Position numbers and translations under genes: made by a program
Shown: piece after piece, positions 22,801 to 34,600 of the stretch
Layout of the letters: the number at the start of each line of letters is the position of its first letter
How positions within the stretch are numbered: position 1 is the first letter of the stretch
Notes under the pieces: generated by a model
Database searches by the model: none
Told to the model about the DNA's origin: nothing
Seen by the model: only the letters and a program-made list of their open reading frames with translations
DNA from: Ornithodoros turicata
Taxonomy: Eukaryota > Arthropoda > Arachnida > Ixodida > Argasidae
Length of the DNA: 64,000 nucleotides
Reading direction: 5' to 3'
NCBI RefSeq assembly: GCF_037126465.1
Contig: NC_088203.1
Coordinates: forward strand, 85,746,668-85,810,667

Positions 22801-25144
22801 TCAATGCATGGAAGCGTGTAATTACGGTAACTTTCACTATCAAGTTAGAAAACATCCTGCTAGAAAAAAACAAAAGGGGGGGGGGGGGGGTGCCTACGTG
22901 CTGCACATACCTCCCTCTCACACATGTACTTCCTGTGGATGTAAAACTTGTCAACATTGCTCAACCCATGTGCCCTTGACATCACCCACAATACCCTTAG
23001 GCACAAACTCTCATAAGCACCCTACCTCATCCTACCTTGGAACTAATGGCAATAACTATTCTGAGGCTAGAACATACAAACTACCAAACACAACACAAGC
23101 CTTGAGGTGCCTAGGAACATGAAAGATCAAAATATGGCAGTCCTCTAAAAAGCCTGACCGCAACGTTAATCGAACGTGCACTTATCGATTACCGGCCAAG
23201 TGTGACAGTCACGCTAATGCGCTGATCAAGCGCTCGTAATCAGTTAGCACACTTGACCAGTAATCATGAGGTTCGGGTACGATTCTCACTGCTGTCTCAC
23301 TTTTTCGACGACTACCATATTTCCATTCTTGAAACCTAACCTAGGGAAACCTACGACTAACAGTGTGGTGCTACAAGGATGATTAGACATGACTTGATTC
23401 GCAGGAAACGACTTGTCACATCCAGGAAAGTAAAACCTAAATATACAAGTGTCCTTGTTATATCTATTGTTATATCTATGCTGAGTATTTCTATGTCAAT
23501 ATCAGGTTCAAACAGACAATCGTGAACGCGCGCTACGGGGGTCAGACGGAAGCGGTCAAACGACTTCTTGCACAGCTGCCCATCAGCTCTCAATCATACA
23601 GCAACAGTCCTTACCTTGACCTGTCCCTGTTCAGCTACGACGACAAGTGGGTGTCAGTATTGGAGCGCCCTAAGGCGTGCGGGGACTATCCCATCAGGTA
23701 ATTGCAAACTGTACCATGTATACCTACCTGTTCGGGGCAGGTATGGAATGGCGCTCCAGAGTAGCTGCACAAATTTTACGGTGCAGCTTCTGGCTTTGTT
23801 TCTGTAGTCATTTTATTTGAAATAAATAAACAAGAACGGAGCACCGATAAGGGTTTTAATAACGAGCTGTCGTGCAGAGTCGTCTGCACTTCATCGGGTG
23901 GAAAGTTACTGTTACAACACCAGGTACGTACCCGATATACAGAAAGAAATAAGTAGAGCTGCATGAATAGCAAAACTTCCATTGCGAATAGTTTACGAAT
24001 ATTTCAGTTACACTGCGAATCAAATCCGAATGATTTCTTCAGATGGCAAATCGAATTCGAATAATCAGAAAAGGCCCACTTAGAATAATTTCGGATACTG
24101 ACCTCATGTTGAAATATTTTTGGTGGTGTGCTCATTCGACGGTGTTCTGCTCCAAACATGTGAGCCTTTTCAACCAGCGTAACATATCGTGAGAGAAGGG
24201 TACCTCTGTGTTGTGTATGGTAGACTGCATTTGGGATTAATTGCATTGTGAGCTAGTCAACATGATACATGCAGCCTGCTTTGTGTGCATCTCCTCATTT
24301 CTGTGTTTACATTGTGAATTTCCCATCCTTTTTTTAAGAAGCTGCACATATTTCCGTCTGTTACTGAACATAACTCTCAAAGTCGGTAGTACATTTACTA
24401 GAGTATAGTGTTGACCATGAGCTCACAAAATTTGTAGACAGAATATTGTAAACAGTGTAAAGCGGGCTTCACCTAACGCTCGAGAGTAATGAGGTGAAGC
24501 CGAGTTGCAGAATGGAGTTGCACACCAAAAAAACAATGGCAGTAACGTGAGGTGGGCTTCACCTAACTCTTCTATGTAATGAGGCGAAGTTCACTTGCAG
24601 AATGGCGATAACGATACTTCGCTTCAGTACTATTCGAAAAATATTCGAAAATTTCGAATCCTGAAAATAGGTTGTGAATAGCATTCGTATATCATCAGAT
24701 GTTCGTTTCACGTTCGAAATTGTGAATATTTGCACAGCTCTAGAAATAAGCCGAAGCTCATACCTGATAAACCTGATGTTGTAACAGTCAGTTTTCATCT
24801 GATGAAATGCAAACTCTGTACTATGTATGCCATTATGTTATTAAATGATTGGGTTCTGTTGTTGTTCATTTATTTAAGGATTAACTTTCTGATCTTGACT
24901 CATCTGTAAGCTTTTACCCACCTTACTGCAGTAACCTAATCATTGTACTTCCAGATTCTATGCCAGGGACTCGGGCCTGTTAAGATTCAAGATCTATGCC
25001 GGTGTGCAGGGACGCAATCCTCCTCCTGCAGCAAGAAGGCTTGTCGCATTTACGTTTCATCCGTACGATCCCTTCGCCATTAGCGTCCAACGCACCAATG
25101 CTGAATATGTCGTTAACTTTCATCTTTACAAGTCCGGCTCCTGA
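18970..25144 (+). CDS. DET1: DET1 homolog, four coding exons
   Basis: Join, plus strand: 18970-19809, 22190-22698, 23506-23697, 24955-25144; 1731 nt, 576 aa. DET1 (de-etiolated-1) is a nuclear protein that with DDB1 and DDA1 forms the substrate-adaptor part of a CUL4-RBX1 ubiquitin ligase. It works with COP1, for example on c-Jun-type factors. Diagnostic blocks are [20 protein letters not shown] in exon 1, [12 protein letters not shown] and [11 protein letters not shown] in exon 2, [16 protein letters not shown] in exon 3, and LVAFTFHP and [15 protein letters not shown] in exon 4. Human DET1 is 550 aa; the extra length is a divergent N-terminus of roughly 45 residues before the conserved core, so a later in-frame ATG is possible. 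All junctions are GT/AG with matching phases 0, 2, 2. Confidence 0.95.
20019..20651. mobile_element. hAT-type MITE, copy 1 (DET1 intron 1)
   Basis: It is flanked by a perfect 8-bp duplication GAACTATG (20011-20018 and 20652-20659). The ends are imperfect inverted repeats (CATAGATCGAGAAGTTAC and the complement of CAGAGTTCAAGGTAAC). The inside is dense in GAGTTAC/GTTACTT repeats. A close copy of nearly the same length lies at 25416-26047. There is no coding capacity. Confidence 0.85.
21186..22057. mobile_element. 872-bp palindromic MITE, TA target (DET1 intron 1)
   Basis: The termini CAGGGTGTCCCA and TGGGACACCCTG are flanked by TA (21184-21185, 22058-22059). The two halves are reverse complements over most of their length, including the GATCTATCGAACGGATTTTTG stretch and its mirror. 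TACAGGGTG-type ends with a TA target suggest a Tc1/mariner-driven MITE. Open frames inside are by-products of the palindrome. It ends 132 bp before DET1 exon 2. Confidence 0.88.
22190..22698 (+). CDS. DET1: DET1 exon 2
   Basis: The acceptor is tgttccag|GTAACTCGA and the donor is CAGCAAAG|GTAAAG (phase 2). The exon encodes [19 protein letters not shown] through the [12 protein letters not shown] region. Confidence 0.93.
23506..23697 (+). CDS. DET1: DET1 exon 3
   Basis: The acceptor is aatatcag|GTTCAAACAG and the donor is CCCATCAG|GTAATT. It is exactly 64 codons long with phase 2 on both sides. It encodes [19 protein letters not shown] and the YDDKWVSV block. Confidence 0.93.
23954..24742. mobile_element. 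hAT-type MITE (DET1 intron 3)
   Basis: Ends TAGAGCTGCATGAATA and TATTTGCACAGCTCTA are inverted repeats with few mismatches. They are flanked by a perfect 8-bp duplication GAAATAAG (23946-23953, 24743-24750). The interior is rich in ATTCGAAT-type subterminal motifs. No transposase is seen. Confidence 0.87.
24955..25144 (+). CDS. DET1: DET1 exon 4 (C-terminus)
   Basis: The acceptor is tacttccag|ATTCTATGCC. It encodes [16 protein letters not shown] and the highly conserved [11 protein letters not shown] tail. The stop is TGA at 25142-25144. Confidence 0.93.
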
Positions 25145-25263
25145 CAGGTGGGGCCGAAATAGAGTTGGATTATCCGCATGCAAAGAAATCGCTGTTACAA
25201 GTTTTGATACAATTGAGATATTTGCCAGAACAAACTTTTTCTGCAATTCCAATGAACCCATTA

Positions 25264-25269
25264 AATAAA
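25264..25269 (+). terminator. DET1 polyadenylation signal AATAAA
   Basis: The canonical hexamer lies 120 nt after the DET1 stop codon, which would give a short 3' UTR. It precedes the hAT MITE at 25416, so the transcript probably ends before that element. Confidence 0.65.
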
Positions 25270-25415
25270 CTTAAGGATTATATTGTTCCACTTTTCCTGG
25301 GTTCACAAGTTTTTCACACACTCACAGTGGATGCCTGTACAGAGCATCCATTGAGTATTGAGCATGTATTGATGTACACACACTGCACACACCATAAAAG
25401 AAACATGGACATACA

Positions 25416-26047
25416 CATAGATCGAGAAGTTACCCGTAAAAAAGAACTCGTTACGAGTTAAGCTACCGTGTGAAAAATGTAACTAAGTTAATAACAAAGT
25501 TCTTCAGCCAGAAATGTAACTCGCAGTTACGGAGTTACTTAAAAAAAGAACGAGTTACTTCCAAGTTACTTCTTCGAATTTACTACTTCGAACACAAAAT
25601 AGCACTACACAAGTGTAGTGCGCATGAGCAGTTGAGTTAGACCTTGAGTGGTCTGCGGAGGAGTGCAACATGCTTAGATCGTTTTCGTTTATGTCCAACA
25701 ATTCTAACGCTTTGCATCTTACTCCCTGTGGGCGCACAATGGTTCAGCTTCATTTCAATGGCAGCAGTTCTTACTGCCTGAATAGAATATACTGTCATTG
25801 ATTGAATATCACGTTTTATGTCATAAAATGCCATGAAAGAACCAGAGAGAAAGCAAGAAAATATGTGGACATGAGTGAAAAGCGAATTAAAAGTAACTTG
25901 GAACTTAGCTTAAGTTACTTTGGCAAAGTTACCCGAAAAAGGAGCGAGTTCCTCTGAAAGATGGCCACGGCGCAAACGTACCGAGTTAAGTTACTAGTTA
26001 CCAAAACAAAAGAACTTAGTTACAGTAACGAGTTACCTCGAACTCTG
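25416..26047. mobile_element. hAT-type MITE, copy 2 (downstream of DET1)
   Basis: This is the same family and orientation as 20019-20651, 632 against 633 bp. It starts CATAGATCGAGAAGTTAC and ends CGAACTCTG. The 8-bp flanks GACATACA (25408-25415) and GATATACA (26048-26055) agree at seven positions. Confidence 0.83.
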
Positions 26048-26206
26048 GATATACATGCATGCCCAATGTGCCAGCAAATAGCCACATGTTTTGTGTGCAT
26101 CAGACAGGCTTTGGTAGTGTTCTTATGTTGGCAGATTCATTTCAGACATGACTGCTTAGGCTGACCTACACCAACACCACCTCGACAGCCTGCTTACTCG
26201 TCGACG

Positions 26207-26295
26207 TGACGTAACAAATAATAGTCGGCCAATCAGGATCGTGTATTTAACGGCGGCAGCCAATCACGAACAAGCTCTCAGTGGTCGTAGCCATG
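26207..26295 (+). promoter_or_regulatory. promoter-like block: CRE-type site, two CCAAT boxes, TATA-like tract, ATG
   Basis: In order on the plus strand: TGACGTAA (26207-26214), GGCCAATCAGG (26227-26237), TATTTAA (about 26244-26250), CAGCCAATCACG (about 26258-26269), and GCCATGG with ATG at 26293-26295. The frame from this ATG is only 25 codons, so a spliced transcript would be needed. No downstream exon was recognised. It is regulatory-looking but unproven. Confidence 0.3.
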
Positions 26296-26299
26296 GAGA

Positions 26300-29200
26300 T
26301 GAACCACCGTCGTCTGCGAGCAGTAATGGAATGTTCCCGCGTACTAAACGTATCTTTCTCATGACTGATTTTCTGGAAAGCGTGTTGCACGTTTCGTCTA
26401 CAGATTCAGGTGTACAGGTTCCTAGGTACTAGGTGCAATAATTTCTGAGTTCTCGAACTCGCAGAACGGCAAATCACAGTAGCAGACGAATTCTGACGTA
26501 GCGAAGGAGGGAGAGGAGGCAATAAGCAGGCCTTCTGTATGTAGGTGGCATTGCCTACACCCAATGGCGGCCTCAGGAAGGGAAGGGGGCCACAGGGTTC
26601 GTGCTTTGGGATTGTGTTCTCCGAAGGGCAAAGGTGAACAGTCAAAAGCATGGCCGAAACTCAATGCTACTCGACACATAATCAAGCAAGTACTGCGCCT
26701 CCATAGAAAGAAACGAGCAGTGCTGAACTCTGCCCATCATGACCGTTCTGAACACAGATTGCAGAATCCAATTTCCAACTGACTTAAAAATGCATACTCC
26801 ATGCAATGATTTTGACATTTATCTCAGGAGTGAGAGATGAGCCCATTGTTGTAAACTATGTCATGTCAGTAAAGCATCAGTTTGACATCACTATCTCACC
26901 TACCTTCTGCCTATTCTTCCTTGTTTTAGCATAAATGCAGTAAGTACGTAATTTGTTTCGACTAGATGGTGCACCATTTACTTCAAAGCCATGTGTGTGC
27001 CAGTAGAGAAAGCCATTTCGTTGTACAGTTAAATTAGGAATTTTCTTGATGACCTAATTTTTGCAACTTTTGTGGTCATAATTTTTCCATTATAGTAAAA
27101 TGCTGCAAAATATTGGAATAAAAATCATGGAAATATTAGAATTAGCAATGATGACAGAAAAGTGCCCTCATTGGGATTTGCAACAAAGTCTAACTGAACC
27201 GCTCACTGTAACTTATTAGTTATTACAGCACTCTTACTAATTGTAGTATTTTAGAACACATCTAGCACATACCACAGCATACTGAACAGTTCAACGTCGA
27301 CTCCACGCATTCTGAAATTTTGTTCTTCATTGTCCAACTACAGAGAAGATGTGCCACAAAATTCAGGTCCTGCGAAATATTCCTCAAACTATTCTGCCAA
27401 TTATAAAGACCATGAAACTAGCAACTTCTCCATGGGACATTGTGTTTTGGGGCCCGACCCAGAGCCACCCATTTTTAGCCCAAAATTTGCATCATAATCA
27501 CTTTGGGTAAGGCCCCCAAAATCCTGAAAAGTAAAAAAAAAAAACTTGCCAAGGTACAAATTTGGTCACCCATATGGCACTGCATGACGTTGAAAACAGT
27601 AGCACTGCAGCTCACCAATTTCTACCCTCCTATTAAAGAAAATAAAAATAAATAAAACCCGAAAAAACACAGGGCCCTACTACAGTATGGGAAGAGCCTC
27701 AGGATGCAACCCACTGAGATTTTGGACAGAGACTGTCATTTTTCTGGGCACCGTCGTCGTCATTGTATGTAAACGATATCATGGGTATTATAGGCCAACA
27801 ACATGTGTAGATGAGAAGAACCAACAAGCTTTTACAACCATGCACTCTTTGCATTCATTCACCAGCCCCACTTCCACACCCCAACTAAGTGCCTTAATGA
27901 TGCAAGTTTTTCACCTCAGCCATAGAAGCATAGTTTTTTTCCCCCCATGCTGCTGATGCTGTTGACCTATCACATCCATGATCCCTTGAACACGTCCTCC
28001 CTAACCCTCTAAATACCATGCCAATGATGAGGATGGTGCCCAGAACAACAACAGTCTCTGTTCAAAATATCGGCGACTGTCATCCTGAGACATTTCGATT
28101 AACGTTTCCTCACCTGATTTTCTACCTTTCTATTCATACAGTACAGTATTTCACCTTCCTCAACTTTTAAACTTATTGATCATCACATATCTCACGTGAG
28201 TATATGGTAGACAAACACACAAGCTAAAGCGAAACATTAACAACGCAAATAAGGAATCCCTAATGCAGTTCATCGTTGATGAGAGAAACATTTTATTACA
28301 CGCTTGATATGAAATAGAACCTCACAGGCATCCGAAATTGAAAAATACTGAGAGCAGAAAAAGTATGTGGACACACAGGAGGATGCACACACAGAAAGGC
28401 TGAGTCACAGTATCTGCAGGTCATTTTAAAGAGCATCTCTGTGTAACACTGTCAATTTTATTGATCTGTGGTCTTCGTTAAACATGAAGTTACAGTAATG
28501 CGGCGACAGATATTTCTCGAGGCAATTACGACAAAAACACGAGAAAAAAGGAGATGCTGTCACGTTGAAACTGAGTATGCTCATTATTCTATTGCTCGAA
28601 GTTAAAGAGTACGCCATCCACTACAGAGAAAACACCGGAAATAGATCTCTCGAAGCATAGGACGGTGGAAACGTAACTATAGGTACGAGGATATACGTGT
28701 ACGATTTGTCGCTTATTGCCGCAAGTAAAGCACACTTATTGCCAACCCCCTTTGTTTACATCATCTGGGCTGCAGACATACTGTGCTGAACTCATTTCTT
28801 TTAGTGCTATTACACTGTTTGTTCTTCTTTCTTTAGAATTTATTGCATAGTCTTGAAGAAGACTACCGTATCTATGGTTCATCAAGCAGCCGAAATACTT
28901 TCGTAGCACAGTTCAATAGTTCTAGCGGGCACCTAAAAGGCAAGCCACTCGTCGGCAAGTTTATTTGGAGGGGCACACAAGGTGCTGAAGATGGGCAGGC
29001 AGGAAGTCTGTTGTATCACACGTCTGTTCAACAGCAGCTCGAATTCCTAGCATTCCTCTGTATAAGTACAACGTGCCTTCCTATAGGTGACACTTGCAAT
29101 AGGGTTCGACACCTGTCACAGGGACCTTTAAGGCGATTGAAGCGTTCCTAGACTATGATGCCTTTATATATATTTATATTTCTCTTTTTGGAATGTTGGC

Positions 29201-30330
29201 ATTGTCGCAATGCCGAACAGATTGTATCAGTAATGCGCAACTCTTAATAGTAGCACCATTGCCTTAGCTGAGAGTTTCACAACCACACTTAGTAACAGCC
29301 ACATGCACTATGCTACACTTGCCATGGCACCAGGAAATACTGACAGTAATATCCTACTTTTTATTTTACGAAAACCCGACGGCACGCGCATCCACTGCCA
29401 CGGTAAATATGTCGGTGCCACCTCACCGTACCACAGTCAACAATAATTTAAGACACATTACATCTTCAACATTCCAGACTAGTTCTCCATTTCATTATCC
29501 TGCGCAGCTAGCTGTGCGATACACCTGCATAAATAAACTGCAATTGCTTTCTCCATTCTGAATGATGAAAATGGTAATGATGACAAAAAAAGGATGGAAA
29601 ACAGGACGAACCACCCAAAAGTATCTGCAGCATTTGAGACTGTGCAATCATTTCTTAACTTATGGAAAATATGTACATTCAAAGTGTTCCACACAAAGGA
29701 CTCTTGAGCTACCAAGGACTGTTCTGCCCCGGCTGAGGGAAAACTCAGGGCAATTCCATGACTATGTGCCAACTGAGGATGTGACGGTCTTCAACTTAAA
29801 GCTGGGAGAGGCGGTTGAAAACAGCCGCTGCGGTTGCCCACCTGTAAGAAGTAAAAAATGAGGGCAGTGCAAGATGATGGGAGATGATGATCCCTCCTTG
29901 GAACGGTTGTATCTCAATCATTCTGAAAAATGATCCTGCAAGATCACTTTCATAACATAGAGCAAGAAGACAATAATACTATGTCAGGGGGTTTGAACAG
30001 ATTTGGAACAGACCACTGTATAGTGCTGGACAGACTTTTATGGAACACTGGATCGCTTTTGTTCGCCACCTCGGTGACACTGTGGCAACGGATGGAAGCG
30101 GGCACGTGCACCCATTCGCAGGGTCGGATCAGTTGAAACCCCTGGGACCCTTGACGATGACATCCATGGGATGATAGTGACATGAACTTCAAAGTTATTT
30201 ATTTGACACTCTCCGTGTTCCTTAAGCATTTGTCCAGCACTATGATCAACAGTGGCACGACAGAAGGAGAGCAGGGGAATCATGTGACACTGTGGTTCTG
30301 CTTTCAGTTTTATCTGTCAATGTCAGGGGC
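26300..30330. other. intergenic between DET1 and endophilin-A, no gene recognised
   Basis: This is AT-rich sequence with random-looking short frames (the longest are about 100 codons, at 28843-29151 and 29562-29861, with no recognised domain). No transposon ends were resolved, although 27470-27660 resembles degraded repeat. Exons belonging to a transcript from the 26207 block could be hidden here. Confidence 0.4.
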
Positions 30331-30335
30331 ACAAC

Positions 30336-30741
30336 CTACTACATTATAATGACCATGTCATAATCGGCAACCCCTATGAGGAGCCGGTCCGCACGATCCG
30401 CTAGGGGCGCTGCTCACCGGCCCGCGAGATCTACTACATCATGATTGGACAACGGAAATTTGAATTTTGAACGTGCAGAAGCGGACATACAACTACCGTA
30501 GCAGACGACACCAACCGCTCCTATGAAGGTGCCTAGAACGATGATGATGATAATCAACTTTAGAAAGAAGCATCTTCCGGGGGACATTCACCGCTTGTAC
30601 AAAAATACTGAGGTAAGCTGAAGTACAAAGTATTGTAGAAATTGAGGAAGCAATAACTGGATCGATGAATAGCGCCACCACTAGCATCCAAACGCGGCGC
30701 TGGGAATGGGTGCCTATGACATGGTCGTTATAATCTAGTAG
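30336..30741. mobile_element. MITE-B copy 2, uninterrupted
   Basis: The terminal inverted repeats CTACTACATTATAATGACCATGTCATA and the reverse at the right end match the MITE-B copy at 8188-9180, here in opposite orientation. The size is about 406 bp, and it is the intact reference for the split copy in furry. The target duplication is not clear. Confidence 0.78.
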
Positions 30742-31155
30742 CTCGTGGTCAGGGGTCAAATTTAAAAAAACCATCATCGTAACAGTGGCTTCACTTCAAA
30801 AGTAGGATTCCTAAACTAAACATAGAAAAACAAAGAAAAAAAATAGAAGAAAGAAAAATAGAATGAAAATAGAAGACGATAATAAGCATTTGTAGGAGAA
30901 GTTATCTTCTTATGTACTCGCTATATGGCTGCATTGTTCCCTGTTGTCATGCTTGTTGGCATGTAATTTCCTCTCTGAACAAACTGCACAATCTCCAGAT
31001 GTTTACAATGTAGGTCCATCACAAACTCCCAAGATTTTGCAAGGCACATGCAAGGTTCTTGTGTAGTGTGTCCTTCATATCCATGCAAATGGATAATACC
31101 AGACACTTGAGGGACATGCGGCAAGTTTCTCTACTGTCACTGCCGATTTGCACCT

Positions 31156-31299
31156 TCTCTCTCTCACTCACTCACTCACACACACTCACTCACTCACTCA
31201 CACACACTCACTCACACACACTCACTCACACACACTCACTCACTCACACACACACTCACTCACTCACACACACTCACTCACTCACACACACACACAGTT

Positions 31300-31343
<44 letters not shown>
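31156..31343. repeat. compound microsatellite (CACT/CACA, GA, CAGA)
   Basis: About 120 bp of irregular ACTC/ACAC repeats pass into a GA tract (about 31301-31320) and then CAGA repeats. It lies about 100 bp beyond the endophilin stop codon, so in the transcribed strand it may fall in the 3' UTR. Frames rich in Ser-Leu-Thr-His here are artefacts. Confidence 0.9.
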
Positions 31344-31344
<1 letters not shown>

Positions 31345-31438
31345 AAAAACGAGTGTCTGCAAAGTATGCACCACCTGATCTCTACCTGTGCCTGACAACG
31401 CAAACTAACTTCCCTTCCCAGGACTTCTCACCTGGTCA

Positions 31439-31671
31439 TTATGGCAGAGGTACCACAACCTCGACGTAGTTGACGGGAAAGAGTCCCGTACGTCCTTCCA
31501 CCGACCCTTCGAACCAGTTGTCATCAACTCGACGCACCAGTTGCACCAGGTCACCCTCGTGAAAGCCCAGCTCCCCAGGATTTTCTGGTTCAAAGTCGTA
31601 CAAGGCTCGGCAGCATGGACCCCGGGGACCCCGTGTTGATGGCGAGCGCACCGGGGATGGCAAGGGTGAAG
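31439..31671 (-). CDS. EndoA: endophilin-A exon 11 (SH3 domain and stop)
   Basis: The acceptor is aacatcaacag|CTTCAC, phase 1. A Ser/Pro linker is followed by a complete SH3 domain: [15 protein letters not shown], the EGD and NWFEG motifs, and [10 protein letters not shown]. It ends VVPLP then TAA (31441-31439), the usual endophilin C-terminus. Confidence 0.95.
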
Positions 31672-34600
31672 CTGTTGATGTTATAATACCACTTCAACCA
31701 AGTGAACCTGTGCACCACCTCCTTATCATACACACGTACATGCAGCTGGAACCATAGAACCGACACTACACGGCTTGGCTCATGACAGATGTTCTTACTT
31801 CTGTATTTGAGAATCAACCCTTTATTTTTGCTTTCCTTTCAATAGTTATTCACTTCCTCAAGTAAGTGAAGATATTTGAGTTTCAGTGTTCCTTATATGA
31901 AGATGTAAGTATAGGTGTAATCAGGTATATAAAGTGACCTCAGACGTGTCAAGCTAAATGCTGGACTTGTGTATTAAAAGAGAGAAGTAACTCAACAAGG
32001 AAACGAAACCTGTATGAATGGTAGCGCATTTAAGTGTAGCAGAGGGACACACCCACATTGATGAGTCCGATTACTTATCAAATTCTGTGCAATGGTTCTA
32101 CTGGTTCTATTAAGGGTACTGCAGCTTAAACTCAAGTAACGTTGTAGTGGATGAGGCAATTAAACAGAAGGACAAACACTGTGAGAGCACCCTCTTGATA
32201 CCTTCATGCTTGCCTCATTTCCCCCCCATCTCACAATACAACACAAGTCTCACAATTCCCAGTTGCATGCTTCAATTGAATGATGTCACTCGAAGAAAAT
32301 TAGAGGATGGCAATCAGAGGTTGTGGGTTCAAACCCCACTGCTGGTGCCTTTTCTTCGACTGCCATCATTCAACTGAACTCAATGATGTTTCACGGTCTT
32401 CTAGGACTCAAAACCTTGCAACACTGTAGCACAGCCACGGACAACATAAGCCGACCATAATAAGCCATGCATTCCTTGGTGTTTGCTTTGAAAAGCGCTG
32501 TTGCAAGATCAGAATTGTTTGATAAAAGGGAGAAGGGGCAGACTAACTGGTGCATAATGATGAAAGAACGAATAACCACGAGAGACACGGGACACCTGTT
32601 ATTAAACCATTAATGTGTCTGAAAACTTTTTCCTGTTTGTCTGCACGTCCCATGTCCCTCGGTTATTTGTTCTTTCATCAGAACTGTTTAGTTTATCAAA
32701 ATATTACAATGTTTGTCAACTGGTTGGCACTTTCGTTAGCAAATAACCCAATTGAGAAGAATAAAACAAAGCATGAAATGACATAACAATACCAATAGGA
32801 CACTACTAATTAATGCAGCTTGCATAAGAAAAATTTCATGCTGTACATAGAAGCTCGGGACCTGAGACTCTGGAGCTTCCAATTCAGAAAATTGAAGGGG
32901 ATTTAACAGAGCTCATTATCATTGTTCTATAAATAAGTAATAACTTGAAACGATGAACTGGAGCCTAATGAATAACTGTGAAATGTAGACAAATGGAAAC
33001 CAACAAAGTGTTCACAGCCTGTGTCATGCAGACAGCATGGGCAATATGGATGCAGCGGATACAGTGCACAAGACAACGACATACTCAAATCTGCATAAGT
33101 AGAATTAAATGCAGACATCTGTAACTTGAACCCTTGTATTACAAAAAAGGAAAAGATACTTGGGCAGGGGCAGGTATGTTTTCTTGGATAAATCTGCTTT
33201 ATCAGAAAAGGTGCAAGACTGCAATTCTGCTTATCAGATTAGCGATTGAGAAACGTTTGAACCCTAGTGATAGCGCACACAGTAGAATATATTTAGGGTT
33301 CCTCGTTTTCGCCGATTATATTTTCTAAGACATTACAAGGTAGGGTGAACATTGATGAAAAAAAGAAGCTATGGGCTAATGTTGTTGTTGTTGTATAGGC
33401 CATGATGTTATAGGCCAATTCAAACTTCACTGAAATTTGGATTTGCGCTCATCTTGGCTGCGTTTCGTAATCTCTAAAAAATTATAAGCGCTGCAAATGA
33501 GAAACCATACTGCATATATGTGTGTGCATGGAATATGCTGTGATGTTTAGTGCTGCTGTTGTCATACCACTGCGTGACAAAAATTTTTATGAATAATTGC
33601 AAATGTTGAAAATCCTCATGAAAACTTCACATAAAGAACTTAACCCAGTATGAACATTACCAGTATGACTCTATTGGGGAAAACCCATTTATAAACTCAA
33701 TGAATAAATACATATTTCATATGACAAATAATTAAGAACCACATAGTACTGTCCACAAGCAAATAGTACTGCCCCCAGGACAACCCCACCCGAAAGCATC
33801 TGGCTGAAAGCAAGCATGGAGTACTACGAGGAAGCACAGTTAAGGCAAAGAGAGCAAGCAATGCAGCCAAAGGGAGTGAAACAGATACCATTTGGAGATC
33901 TGGATGGCGAGGGTCCGCCGTGTTGAAAGCTGCCCAGGAAGAGATTATTGGCGGGCCGAGGGTTCACGGGAGATCCCATTGGGGACCGGGAGGGGGACGC
34001 TGAGAGAGAAACAATGCTTGCCTACCACTCATTGCTAAGTAGGGTTAGCCCAGTGGTGGTGGAGAGGAAACAGAAAGGACATCGGGGGTATAGACAGGAG
34101 TGTTAGCACATGGAACACTTACATGCTAGAGCCTCTACTTACATCTCGATGTTTCCCATACACAGAGGAGGTGAATTTTCTCTTAGAGAGAGCTAAACTG
34201 TTGAAAATCAGATAAATGTCTATCCAAGGATTGATCCCGTGGACGTAGATTAAAATTTCTGATAAGACTGCCAGCGGGACCAGGGTGGAACGCACGGGGG
34301 CCCCCTCTGGCAGATAGCAGGGAGGGGCACACAGAGGTTGGATTATAATTACAGGTTCAATTATTATATTATAATTCATAATATGAAATGCATTGCCAAT
34401 TGGAACTGAAGCAGCAAAAAAGAAACAACACACTAACAGAAGCTGTGCGACACAATTTTAACTGGTGTTTCCTTGTTTCCCTTCTCTTTCACTCTCTCTT
34501 CCTCTTTTATTATTACAGATATCACTCAAGTACTAGATTGTCTTACGGCCACCTGCTAGTGGATAGTTCAAAGGTGAGGTTGAGCGCAACTACATGAAAG

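Noticed and set aside
23190..23310. Possible tRNA-like SINE with a GGTTCGGGT box
   Set aside because: The B box is imperfect and no cloverleaf could be drawn.
31059..31378. Ser-Leu-Thr-His repeat proteins
   Set aside because: They are translations of the CACT/CACA microsatellite.
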